A stretch of 64,000 bases of DNA from Piromyces finnis (lineage: Eukaryota > Neocallimastigomycota > Neocallimastigomycetes > Neocallimastigales > Neocallimastigaceae), in the NCBI GenBank assembly GCA_002104945.1, contig MCFH01000001.1:2011001-2075000 (forward strand), in the 5' to 3' direction. The notes under the pieces were generated by a model. The model ran no database searches. It saw nothing but the letters and a program-made list of their open reading frames with translations, and had not been told where the DNA came from. This document shows, in pieces, positions 52,247 through 64,000 of this stretch. Numbering within the stretch: position 1 is the stretch's first letter; each line of letters starts with the position of its first letter. The translations under genes and the position numbers were made by a program.

Positions 52247-55200
52247 TTTATTGCTATATATTTATATTTATGAAATTATATGAATTTATGACTATTATTA
52301 TAATGTTTTTTTTTTTCTAAACATTATTTCATAAAAAAAAAAAAAAACCATTACAATAAAATATAAAATAGATAAAAAAATTATAATTTAGAAATTCAAT
52401 TTTTAACTCTATTTTAATTAAATAAAGAAAAATATTTTAATTTAATAATACTTACTATTTCTTTTATTTATCTAACTACTTTTATTACCTTATAAGACTA
52501 TTGTTGAATATTATTCTGATGTATTGATGAAATTTATTATTTGATTATTCAACCAGAAATTACCTAATATTAAGTAAATAATAAGATGAATTACCGTGGC
52601 GTAGCAATATATGATTCATGTGTATTTTTCTTCCTAATAATTTTCGCGCCTCGTTATATCAACTAAATGATATGATTTTTATAATATATTATAAAAAAAT
52701 TATAAAAAAGAATTAATTATAAACATTCCATAGTAGGATATTTAGAAAATTTAGAAAATAGAAATCATTATTGATATGAATAATAATAATAACCTTTTTT
52801 TTCATATCATTTTTTTACATTAAAAAAGATATATTTTTCTTTAGTAAATTATGTTATAAAAATCATTCTTTTGTATATATTAAATATTAAAAAATGATCA
52901 AAACAAATTCATTAAAGTAAAAAGTTAACATGTATAATAATTAATATTTAAATCGTATTTCATTTATTATTTGTATAACTTTTTTTTGTAAAGTTTTTAA
53001 TCACTTTGAAGAAATTTAGTTAATTTTAATGCAAAGTCATTAATTATAATAGTAGTGATACTTAAATGCCACTTTATTTTCGTTATATATAATATTGCAG
53101 AATAAATACTTTAATAAATCATTCCACACAAAGGCAAAAGAAAAAAAAGGAGTGGTAAAAAAGCAAGTCTTTTTTATGCCTATAATTAGCCTTGTGACAG
53201 AGAATCTAAATTTTTTGTGGAACCAATAATTTTTAAAATTTTTCATCATAAAGGTATTTTAAAACCATATAAAATCTCCTTTTAAAAAGCATTTTATTTA
53301 AAAAAAAAAAAAAAAAGAAAAAAAGCCTTTTTTTCCATTTATTTTAAAATACCAACAAAAATAATTGTATATATATTCTTATACAAAAAAAAACTTTTAA
53401 TTATTATTGAGATCTTTTTTTTTTTAATAATAAATGTCATTTTATATTAAATATAAAAAAATTATAATATAAAAATTAACCCCTATAATTTTATTTATTT
53501 TTAAAAAATCCATCTTTTTTTTTTTCTCCTTAGAATAATAAATAAATAATAAATAATAAATAATAAATAATAAATAATAAATAATAAATAATAAAAAATA
53601 AATAATAAATAATAAATATTGATATATTAAAATAGAATAATAACAATGTAGGTAGAATGATTCATTTTTTTTTAAAAAAAAATAAAAAAAAAACTTTGCC
53701 AAATATTAATTATATACTATTCTTTCTTTTGTTAATATAGGGTTATGAACAATATATATGATATTAGGTATTAATAACTAATAATAATGATCCTATAATC
53801 TACAATATCATAATTATTGATGATGATATAAAATTATAATTATTCATATATTCATATATATATTTTTTTTTATTTTGTAAAATTAATTTATACTTTTATA
53901 AATCATTCTAATTATGAATGATAAAATAAAAAAAGTTTATAATAATTATACCTAATTATCTAGTTAAATATTTTATGATGATAGATACAAAAGATACAAA
54001 ATGCCTTTTTTAACTTTCCATTATAATATTCTCATCCTTATTACCTTGTCATCATGAATAATAATAAAAGAGAACAATGTTAAATTAAAAAATTTTATTA
54101 TAAAAAACAGCGATCAATTGATGTCACCAAAATTAAATTTTCATTCTTTTTTTTTTTTATTTATTTATTTTTATTTATAAAAGAACAATAAATCAAATTG
54201 TCTTTTTTTTTTTTCTTTTCTATTATTATTTCTTTTTATTTATTTATTTATCATTCTCTTTATTTTATTTATTAATAATCTTTTTTTTTTTTTTAAAAAA
54301 ATGAACATGCACCTCTTTTTTTTTTAATTAATATCTTTTAATATTAAAAAAAATGTATACTAAAATTTTAATTTAATCTACACAAATAAATTAATTAAAA
54401 AGAAAATAATTTATGTTTCAATTTATAAGAATTTTCTTTTTAAATTAAAGACTTTTTTTTTTTTTTTACAAATAGTCAAAAGTTTATTATTTAATTAAAC
54501 GTTGAGTTTTAAAACAAAAAATTGTTTTTTAAACTCATTAAAATTTAATATCTGTTTTATTTTGTAAGAAAGCATTTTGAAATTTAATGATAAATTTAAA
54601 TAATATTATATATATAATTTATATCAATTTTTTATTCTAAATTGCAAATACTATTATTTTTTTCAAAAAATAAATATTAAAATAGTTTATAAAGAAAAGA
54701 ATTGTTTAATAAAACCTTAATTTTATATGGATTAAAAAAAAAAAAAAGAAGGATGTTTAATGAATTCATCACAAATAGTAGTTTGATATCTTTTTAATAA
54801 TGAATCATAAAAATTGATGATTCACCTTTTTATTGGTAAAAAATAATGTTCATTGTATATTTTAAGAGGATAAAATTATAATAAAAATAGAAAAAAAAAA
54901 GATTATTAATAATATTCATTATATTTATTATTATTGGTTCCATGTTGATCATAAAGTCATAATAGAATATTAAAAAAAAGAACTTTTTTTTATCATTAAT
55001 TAATGAGAATATATCATGATAAAATTATCTCTTTCCGTTGACCATTTCCATTGAATTCTTAGAATAATTAATATTATGAATCAAAGTTTTAATTAAAAAT
55101 TGTTTACTTTTATTGTTATATAATAAACAAAAAACTTTTTTTATTTTATTGAATTATTATCATATTATTGTAAATGCGCTTTTTTTTTTTTTTTTACTTA

Positions 55201-58200
55201 TTTCGTTTTGAAAAAAAAAAAAAACATCTTTTTTTTTTGCTAATAAAAACTTAAAAATATGACTAGGAATACTAGCAACATCTACCTACCAAGATTAATG
55301 GATGGTATAAAATAGAGTGATAAAAAATAAAAGGATACTATTTGAAAATATAATATAATATATTATATTTTAATATATAGTCAAATTAAATTTTTTTGTA
55401 TCAAACTTTATTTGTAATGAAATTTATTCAATTTATTCAATTTATTATATAAATAATATAAATATTATGAATGATATGCATCGCATCAGAATTTTAATAT
55501 ACATCTATACAAGATAATATTAAAAAAAAAAAAAAAGTATAACACTTTTCTTTTTTAATAATAATGATATTTTACCAATTTTAAGAATACAAAGTAATTG
55601 ATATCTCTCTATTTACATTGCCTCATCATAAAACGTATTACTTTTAAAATATAAGAGTGTGCGGCGGTCTATATTTAAAAAATATAAAAAACAAACTTTT
55701 ATTTAAAAAAATTTCCTTTTTAATATAAATTAAAATTTTTTTAAAAAAAACTTTTAAAAATATAAATGTGCCTGATCATTTGGCAGGACTATAATAAAGA
55801 AAAAAAAGGTGAAAAACTAAAAGTTGGAAATAAAAATAATCATCCATAAAAATAAGCAGAAATAAAATTGAAAGTAGTGATAATTTGAAGAAAATAATAA
55901 TTTTTTTAACATTTTTAAATGGTTAAGATTTTATATATTTTAATAAAACTATGGATCTATAAAATTTTACCATTTAATAAAATGATTTATCCATTCATAT
56001 TTTTTTTTTATATGTTATAATGAAAATAATTTATTATAATAATAAATTGTATGTGATAATAATAATAATAGTAATATGTGTATCTTTTTTTTTTATTATT
56101 ATTTTATTCTTTTGTAATACTATTATATATATTGCATTCTATATAGGGAGATAAAGGAAGATCATGTATGAATAAAATGATAAAGTTTATTAATCCTAAA
56201 AAATGTGAAATATTAAAATTTTACCATTATAAATAAACATTTTCTTTTCTAACACTAGTCGTCAATATATAATTAGTTTTTATTTAGCATTGTTGATTTA
56301 TAACTTGATGATCAAAGAGAATTTCTCCTACATCAAATAGATTATAATGCCTAATATTAAGAAATATTTTATTAATAAAAGTTTATCATAAAAAAACTAT
56401 TAAAAAAGTTATTCCTTTGATTGTTTTTAGTATTATTATTATTATTATTATTTTACCTATAAATCAAATAATAATAATAGTACACTTTATTACTTGAAAA
56501 AAAAAAAGTTGAATTTACAAGAAAATGATTACAAATTTGTTATTGAAACAAAAATAAATCTCAAAAAGTTTTTTTTTTTTTTTTTTTTAGCTTCTTTAGC
56601 ATTTATTATATTTTAAAGTTTTCACCCATTTCTTTTATTATTATTACTCTTATTATTTTTATAAAATACAATAGGATGTAACCAATAAAAAGAAAATTTT
56701 TTGTATATTAAATTATCCAATTTATTATTTAATATATTTTTTTTTCAACTTCATTTGGTATTATTATTTTTAATGCAATGCTAATGACATCATGATGGAT
56801 AATTTAAAAAAAAAAAAAAGGATATTAAGATATGCAATATGTTGAAAAAATATTTATATTATATAATGTTGTGGATGAAGAAAAAAAAAGTATCATTTAT
56901 AGAAATATAACTATATATAAATATATTCTTTTTTAATAATAGTTTTTAATCAATTATTCAAGAATAGTGTATTTTTTTTAAAAAAAAATATTATTAAATG
57001 CTCACTCTTGTCATCTTTTCTAAACACTTAAATTTATTTGTTAATTATTTAATACCTAACTCTTTTCTATATAATTTTTTATATTTAATTAATGACCAAT
57101 GCTTTTAATAATTCTACTGAATTTTTGTTGGTACGATAAAGTTTCAAAATTTATTTAAAACATTTCATATAACCATTTTTGAATGTTTTTTTTTTTTTTT
57201 ACCTTGTATTCAACTACAATTTTTAAACTTTAAAAGGTTGGTGTTTATAAAAATAGTTATATTAATTATTTGCTGTTGCTGTAATTAAAAATTTAGATTA
57301 AAACCAACCAAATCGTTTATAATTCTAATATCTTTATGATAATTCTAAATATATTATTTATGATTATTATTGATAAAAAGTAGACTAATAATTAAAAATT
57401 ATCTTTTCAATATAAATCTTCATAGATAAAAGAATTGAGAACTGGTTTTTTTGTTTTGTTTTGCTATTTTTCTTTGTTGTGTTTATAAAAAGTAATTTCA
57501 ACTTTTTCAATAATTTAAAAAAGTAAAAAAAAAAATTTTTAAAAAATTGTTATATATAGCAAATATATAACAAAATATATTGTAATATATAGTAGTAATA
57601 TATTATAATATTATAATATTGATTATTATATATATAATTTTAAAAAATAGAGATGGATAAATTTCAAATAAAAAAGATTAGGTAGGTAGATACTGTTAGT
57701 AATGTTTCATTGTTATTATCGTAGATATTGTTGTTGTTGTTATACTCAAATATTAGGAAAATATAACAAAGACTAATATAACACCTAATTAAACATAAAT
57801 GATTAAAGTTTAAAAAACAATTAATCTTTTTAGATAATTCATTACTACGATAATATAATCAAATGGATATTATGTTTTTAATTATAATTGTTTCCTTTAT
57901 ATATAAACATTATGAATGATAAACCAAGATGTAAATAAATTAAAATGCCTTTTTTTATTTTCATAAATAGATAAATATGATATTAATTAATAAAAAATAA
58001 TAATACTATCTTGTTAATAAAAAATGTATATGTAATAAGAACAATAGCTACAAAAAAAAGAAAAGGCTTATTGCTAGCAAAAACATTAATAAAAAATAGG
58101 AAACATTATACATGTCATTGTTTTTCTTCAATGATAATAAGTCATATGGACCAAAAGCTTTTTTTTTATATAAATTATTAAATTTATAATTAAATAGGAA

Positions 58201-61200
58201 TTGAAATTATAATAGCATAACCATTTCATTATTAAAATGGATTAAAGCGGAGTAAATTTTAAAGAATTATATTACTATATCGTGTGATTAATCCTATCAT
58301 TTTAATATCCGATATTATTAATTATTCATAGAAACAATTTAAATAGAATTATAGGAAATATCACTTAATAGCATAATCTATTAAATAAATATACTTTGAT
58401 TTTGTCAAAGAAATTTATAAATAAAATATATATTTTCAATGGAATATGAATTGAATATAGAATGTTGATTTAACTAAATAACTTTTATAAAAAATTGATT
58501 TTTTTTGATGCTTGATCCTAAATCAACTTGATTCAAAAAATTATATAAAAATTTTCATTTTAATTTATTTTTAATTTATTCTTAACTTAAATTTATATAT
58601 TATTTAATAAGACCATAACTTTAAAGTTATTGAAATAAATCCATAATAGTACATTAATCATAGATCATGATGTTATACATGTTTGTGTAACCATAAAAGT
58701 TTTTTTGTCCTTAACTTTTTTTTTATAAAGGAAATGTTAATACTACTACAAAAGTATTTTTTAATGATTAATAATTCATAAAAAAGTTTTTTATGATGAT
58801 GTCCTCTAATAAGTATTAGTATATATAGTTTATTATAGGATTAATTATTGATTATAAAATATTCAATGTACTAATCTTTTTTTGTTACAGATAAATGTAT
58901 CATAAAAAGAATATTTAATATAACCATATTTAGAGAAATATGAAAAATTTTTTTTTTAAACAATGACATAATAACGATAGGATTAATGATCTTTCCCCAC
59001 CCACTCTATTATCTAAATTTGTTTTTTGTATTATTTATCCAAGCATATATTAATTTTTATTTCTATTCAATATGAATCAATATGAATACATTTATTCTTT
59101 ATATATTATTATATTAATTTTTTTACAATAGAATATTAATTAAAAAAAAAATGATTTTTTCCAACTTTTTTATAGCACTAGTTTTTATTTTTCTTATATT
59201 AATGTGCTTATCTACATATATATAATATTAAAAAGTCTTGTAAATAAATGATATGGTTTTTTACGCTAGAGTATATTTTAATGAACATCAAACTTTTTTT
59301 TTTATCAAAGTTAAAAAAAAAAAGATTTAATATGGTCCTATAACTCTTTGATAAATATATAATTATATTTAGTATTTATATATAATAAATGTATCCATAT
59401 ATTAATTGAAATTGATAATATATAAATAATATATAGGACAAATTTATTTTATTTTATTTTTTTTTAGTTTTGTAGAAAAAAAAGAATACAATGGTTCATT
59501 TTCTTTTTTTCTTTTTTCATGTGTTTTTGAGAAAAAAAAATAGTAATAGATCTTTCATAATTCAGCTTAAATTTAGAGTTATTGAATAATTAAGAAAAAG
59601 AAAAACTTTTTAAATAAAAATAAAAAGGCCGAGAAACTTTTAAACATTTTTTTAAATTTTAAATGCTTAAAAAAAGGTTTATTAATTTAACCTTAAAAAG
59701 AAACTAATTTAATAATATTCAAAAAAAATTGTGTTTTAAAACTAAAAAGTATGAAAATCAATGGTTTAAAACTTGCAACAATTTAATTCTTAATCTTTAA
59801 ATTGGCTAAAAAAAATTTTTTTTTTGTCTTAACTAATAACATTGGAATGATACCTTTTTTTTTCCTATTACATAATATAATTAAAAGTCAAATATAATAG
59901 TTTTAATGTAAAAAACTTTAGGTTAAATAGTAAATAATTATATAAAAAAAAAGTTTTCTAATATATATAATTTACTTTTTTTTTTTTATATTATCATCAC
60001 TAATAGTAAAATTTTACAAAAGGTCTTTCTTTAAAAATTATATTTTAACTTTAATTCTTATAGATAAAAATGTGTTACAACAAAAACTAAATTAAATAAT
60101 AAAATTATTCTTAATCTTTAATATTAATATATATCATTATATAGTTTAATTAATAAATGTCCGATTTTAATTTAATTTAATTTACCATTAACTTTATTTT
60201 TATTTAAAAGGGAAGCTATAATAAAACCAAAATCTTTATGAACAATGAAAAAAACAATCAATAATGAAATAGTTACTTTTTATTTTTACTTTTTCATTTC
60301 TCCTTCACAATTTATTTATTTTCTTCATATTATAATAATTATAGTTTATTATAAAGGATATTTAATATTATATTATTATTAAATTCCTTACATATTTCCT
60401 TTTATTTATATCATATGTTGATAGAATGATGATGATTATATTTTCATAAAAATGCCCCCTTTTTTCTTTTTTCATTTCTTTTTAATAATGTTAAAGAATA
60501 CTTATTGCTAAAAAAAAACTAAACAATATTTATTTTAATGGTGTGGGATGAGTAATATGTCATTTTTTATAATGATGATTTAGGATTTAAATTAGAAATA
60601 ATAAATATTATTGATGAATAGTTATTTTTAAAGATTAATCCTTACTTTAATATTGTTTAAAGGTAAGAAAAATAATTTTTTTTTTAGAATAAATATTTAT
60701 TTGTAGTAATCGCCTAGTTTTCTTTTTTTTTTATTTATTTATTCATTAAACCTCAGATGAGCCTATTAAACAAGTAAATAATAACCATTATTTAATTATT
60801 AAATATCCTATATTCTTTTTGATGATGGTATATTTTAAATAGTTTAAAAAATATTTACTTTTTCTTTCTATCATTAAGGTTTACAATTAATTAAATTATT
60901 ATGTCACGATTCTTTTCATCATACAAAATTTAAGGTTTTAATTTAATCTATTTTATTATTATTCTAAGTATTTAATAAAACCAATGATCGTAAAGGATAT
61001 TACAATATCATCAATTGTTGACTTTAAATATAAATCTAAATTATTATAAAAAATACATAATTGATAATTTAAGGTATCTGACTTTTATTTTTTAATAAAA
61101 AATTAAGTTTAATAAAAAATAAATTTAGGAAGAAATTAATTTAATGTATTAAAACTTTCTTTGATATAATTATTAATATTGATAAATAATATATTGATAA

Positions 61201-62257
61201 ATATATTATTATAAATATATTATTATATTTATTATTATATACAACCAGCAGCATGAATATATAATATATTATGTATATCAATATAAATAATTATATTAGA
61301 AATAAATATGGTTTATATCAATAAATATATTAATTTATAAATAAATATATGTCATCAATTCATAGGAAATAATATTCCGCTTATATTAATATATTAGCGT
61401 ATATATCCTCAGTTTAATTAATGAATTTTTATATGAACTAAAATAACAATATTTTATAATATATACGGAATGTAGTTATAATATATGTTACGGTATCTTT
61501 AACTTCTGTATGACCATATATTAAAAATATATAATGCTATTATATTTCATTAAAAATTATGTATAATCAAGTTTATTTATAATAAATTATATTTTTATAT
61601 GAATTAACGTTTCTTTACACCAAAATATTAATTTTTAAAGTTGAATAGTAAGAAAAATGAATGGAACCTACTAAGACCATTCCTATTATTTTTCTAAAAA
61701 AGTATATATAAATACTTGGATACCCAACTTTTTTTTCAAATTTTTATTTTTTTTTATAAAGTTTTCCAAACTTTTTTATTATTATTTGTAAAAATATTAT
61801 TATTTCTAATTAAAAAAAAAAAAACTTTTTAATTTTTAAAATAAAAATTTAAAAATTAATATCGTTAAATAAATATATAAATTATAGTTGTTAATTTAAA
61901 TATTTAAAACAAAGATATTATTATTTGTATATATGTATAAAAAGAATAATATATATTAAAAATTAATAATATCAAAATTAGAAGTAATTAAATAAAATAA
62001 TAATAATAATAAAAAAAATATCGTTATACATATAATAAAATTTCGCATTTGCAATATCACTAAATTTTAATCCCTAAAATAATAATAATAATAATAATAA
62101 TAAATATACTTTTTTAAAAGTATAATAAAACATAGTTTAATATATATAAAAATACTATGTTAACAATAAATAATATATAAATTTAATTTAAGAAAAATAT
62201 ATATAAATTAAAAGGAAAGTAAACCATATTAAATCATAAAAAATAAAGTAAATAAAA
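52247..62257. other. 10-kb gene desert
   Basis: AT-rich throughout, dominated by homopolymers. I found no frame with coding character on either strand, no tRNA and no transposon. Landmarks are a 7-bp minisatellite at 53534-53618, a TTTTCGCGCC word near 52641-52651 upstream of NSRP1, and ATT runs near 56430. Open stretches at 53040-53249 (-) and 53442-53702 (-) are low-complexity. The last 300 bases are an A-rich leader for the 62258 gene. Confidence 0.6.
53534..53618. repeat. 7-bp minisatellite (AATAAAT-type)
   Basis: About 11 near-perfect copies of a 7-bp unit (TAATAAA in one phase), with one A-rich interruption near 53593. Confidence 0.85.
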
Positions 62258-63703
62258 ATGGATGGAATTTTATATGATTATGCAAATAAGGCATTTGAAA
62301 AATTTCCTTATACCGATAATTCACAAAATACTCCAGAATATGTTTTAGAACAACTTAAAAAAGCACAAGAAAAAAATTATTTCGTAACTCCAGGACATAG
62401 TGGATATTTTGACTGGATTTTTAGTAAGGGAACAAATATGACTTGTTATGCAGAGTATTTAGCAGGCCTTTCAAAAGAAGATTATGTAGGAAGTAAAATT
62501 GATCTTGTTAGAACAATTATATACTCATGTGCTAAACCACTTCAATCACCGTTCTTTTACTGGACCTTATTATTGCTTATTTTACACAAATTTAATTTTA
62601 AAAAACCAGTAATGAAAATTATTTTAGCTCACTATGTATTACGTGCTATTGGTGATATATTAGATCAATTAAGTGGGTTAATGCCACTTTACTTTAGTCT
62701 TGATGAAAATGGTAATTGCCGTAATAGTGTTGGAGCCGCAGAACAACATCCATTTAGATGGCTATTAACAAGGCAAATTGGTTGTATATTCTGGTATTTT
62801 GGTGAAATATGCGGTGATTGGTATCCATTACTTAGAACAAGAGCTGTTGCAAGAGATCAAAAATCAATGATTTGGGTATATACATCTTGTGTATTGTTTA
62901 ATTTATCAAAAATTACTTTGATATTTATTCAATTCTTCTTTTTGCCTGTAACTAAATTATACAAGTATAATGAGGAAACCAACTCATATTTATATGATAA
63001 CGATGAAAAAAATAAATTCTACAATAAATATTGGATTAATATTGGTGTCATTATTTTATGCTCTGTATTATACGATATTACAGTATTCTTTGTATTGAAA
63101 AGACAAATTTTCAGTAAAACAAAGAGTGACTTTGGATTCTTAAAGAAATTTAGAACCATTTCAGAATACAGAATTATCGTTTCCGTATTAATTTGTATCT
63201 TTTTATTACCAGTTATATTGGCTACTATTGTAATAAAATTCTACTTCTATAATAAAAAGGACATGAAGAATTTAAATTTCTCATTTGAAGATATTAGAAC
63301 ATTAATTGTTAATGTTCAATACTTTATGATTTTCATTGATCAAATCATGTTATTCCGTTCAAGAGATGACTCTAGTATGGGTGAAACTACTAGTATGACT
63401 ACTGGAGGCGGTTATAATACTAATAACTTTAGTAGTAATAATTTTAGTAGTAACAACTTTAGTAGTAATAACTCTAACCAATATGTTAAACCATACAACA
63501 TTGACTCTAAGTTATATTACACCAACTTGAATAGTTTAAATAGTAATATGGCACAAAGCAATACAACACAATTCGGTTATTCAAATAATAATAATAGTAA
63601 CTTTGGAAGAAATAATAGCAACTATTCAGGTAGAAATAATACAATAGCAAATTATGATGACTATAATGGAACGGCTAATGAATGGAATTATTTAAGAAAA
63701 TAA
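62258..63703 (+). CDS. Multi-pass membrane protein of unknown family
   Basis: A 481-residue intronless frame with an ATG in an A-rich leader. There is no cleavable signal. A soluble N-terminus of about 95 residues contains VTPGHSGYFDW and KEDYVGSKIDLVR. Hydrophobic segments follow at about 99-111, 118-146, 170-182, 205-232, 259-280, 305-330 and 347-366, giving six or seven membrane passes. The loop at about 183-200 is conserved-looking (GEICGDWYPLLRTRAVARD), with charged residues that could be functional. The C-terminal tail of about 115 residues is Asn/Ser-rich with three tandem NNFSS pentapeptides (63420-63470). I do not recognise a transporter or receptor signature, so the function is open. 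It lies alone after the 10-kb desert. Confidence 0.85.
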   Translation: MDGILYDYANKAFEKFPYTDNSQNTPEYVLEQLKKAQEKNYFVTPGHSGYFDWIFSKGTNMTCYAEYLAGLSKEDYVGSKIDLVRTIIYSCAKPLQSPFFYWTLLLLILHKFNFKKPVMKIILAHYVLRAIGDILDQLSGLMPLYFSLDENGNCRNSVGAAEQHPFRWLLTRQIGCIFWYFGEICGDWYPLLRTRAVARDQKSMIWVYTSCVLFNLSKITLIFIQFFFLPVTKLYKYNEETNSYLYDNDEKNKFYNKYWINIGVIILCSVLYDITVFFVLKRQIFSKTKSDFGFLKKFRTISEYRIIVSVLICIFLLPVILATIVIKFYFYNKKDMKNLNFSFEDIRTLIVNVQYFMIFIDQIMLFRSRDDSSMGETTSMTTGGGYNTNNFSSNNFSSNNFSSNNSNQYVKPYNIDSKLYYTNLNSLNSNMAQSNTTQFGYSNNNNSNFGRNNSNYSGRNNTIANYDDYNGTANEWNYLRK

Positions 63704-64000
63704 ATTTAAAATTGTATATAAAAAATATTGTAAAAAAAATTTAAAAAAAAAAAAAATCAAATAATCCATTTTTTAGAACTTTTCCATTAATTATAATATT
63801 CATTAAAATTTTTAAATTAAGTAATATGTAAAATTAGAAATTAATAATAGTAATATATGTTATATATATATATTTTTTTCCATTTAAAAAAAATAAATAG
63901 TAATAAAAAAAAAATAAAGATAAAAAAAAATAGTAAAAGAATAACATTTTTGTATTAATATTAATATCTTTGAAAGTATTAATTATTAATAAAATGATTT
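63704..64000. other. 3' flank of the membrane-protein gene
   Basis: AT-rich with short A tracts. Nothing else is seen up to the window edge. Confidence 0.7.

Noticed and set aside
53442-53702. Tyr/Leu/Phe-rich minus-strand frame
   Set aside because: It reads a 7-bp minisatellite and homopolymers.

Overview
The window is extremely AT-rich eukaryotic DNA. It has long A/T homopolymer deserts, intron-containing genes with short GT..AG introns and A-rich leaders, Asn/Lys/Ser-rich proteins, and many AAT/ACT microsatellites. This composition, plus a bacterial-type Rpn (PD-(D/E)XK) nuclease gene with a GREEGRKEG-type tail, fits an anaerobic gut fungus (Neocallimastigomycota). The assignment is an inference from gene content and composition, not from a marker gene.

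Layout, left to right: a 5'-truncated Rpn-type nuclease (1-1041, +); a small Pmp3 proteolipid gene (3519-3692, -); a ten-exon TBC1D7-like gene (9200-11619, +); a single-pass membrane protein with a duplicated cysteine module (15953-17302, +); a six-exon PAQR/adiponectin-receptor-like gene (18949-21137, +); a small TPR-like orphan (21899-22321, +); a six-exon fungal tRNA ligase, TRL1 (23838-27119, +); a nearly intact non-LTR retrotransposon of about 5.5 kb with a 13-bp target-site duplication and poly(A) tail (27659-33161, +); a PER1/PGAP3 gene (34367-35320, +); a three-exon LARP1 gene with La motif and DM15 region (39432-42220, +); a three-exon giant coiled-coil gene (44648-49429, -); a three-exon NSRP1/CCDC55 gene (50604-52246, -); a 10-kb gene desert; and a multi-pass membrane orphan (62258-63703, +).

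There is no operon logic, as expected for a eukaryote. Several genes share RNA themes: TRL1 in tRNA and HAC1-type splicing, LARP1 on mRNA, and NSRP1 in pre-mRNA splicing. TBC1D7 (a TSC complex subunit) and LARP1 (an mTORC1 effector in animals) lie on the same pathway in other eukaryotes.

The strongest unexplained signals are three. The coiled-coil protein has two strictly phased 14-residue repeat arrays. The retrotransposon has a chain of abutting hairpins at its 5' end and a long stem-loop straddling its stop codon. A short, higher-GC, hairpin-bearing island at about 35.9-36.3 kb looks like a non-coding RNA or a mobile-element relic. Exon boundaries were assigned by eye from splice sites, reading frame and family similarity.
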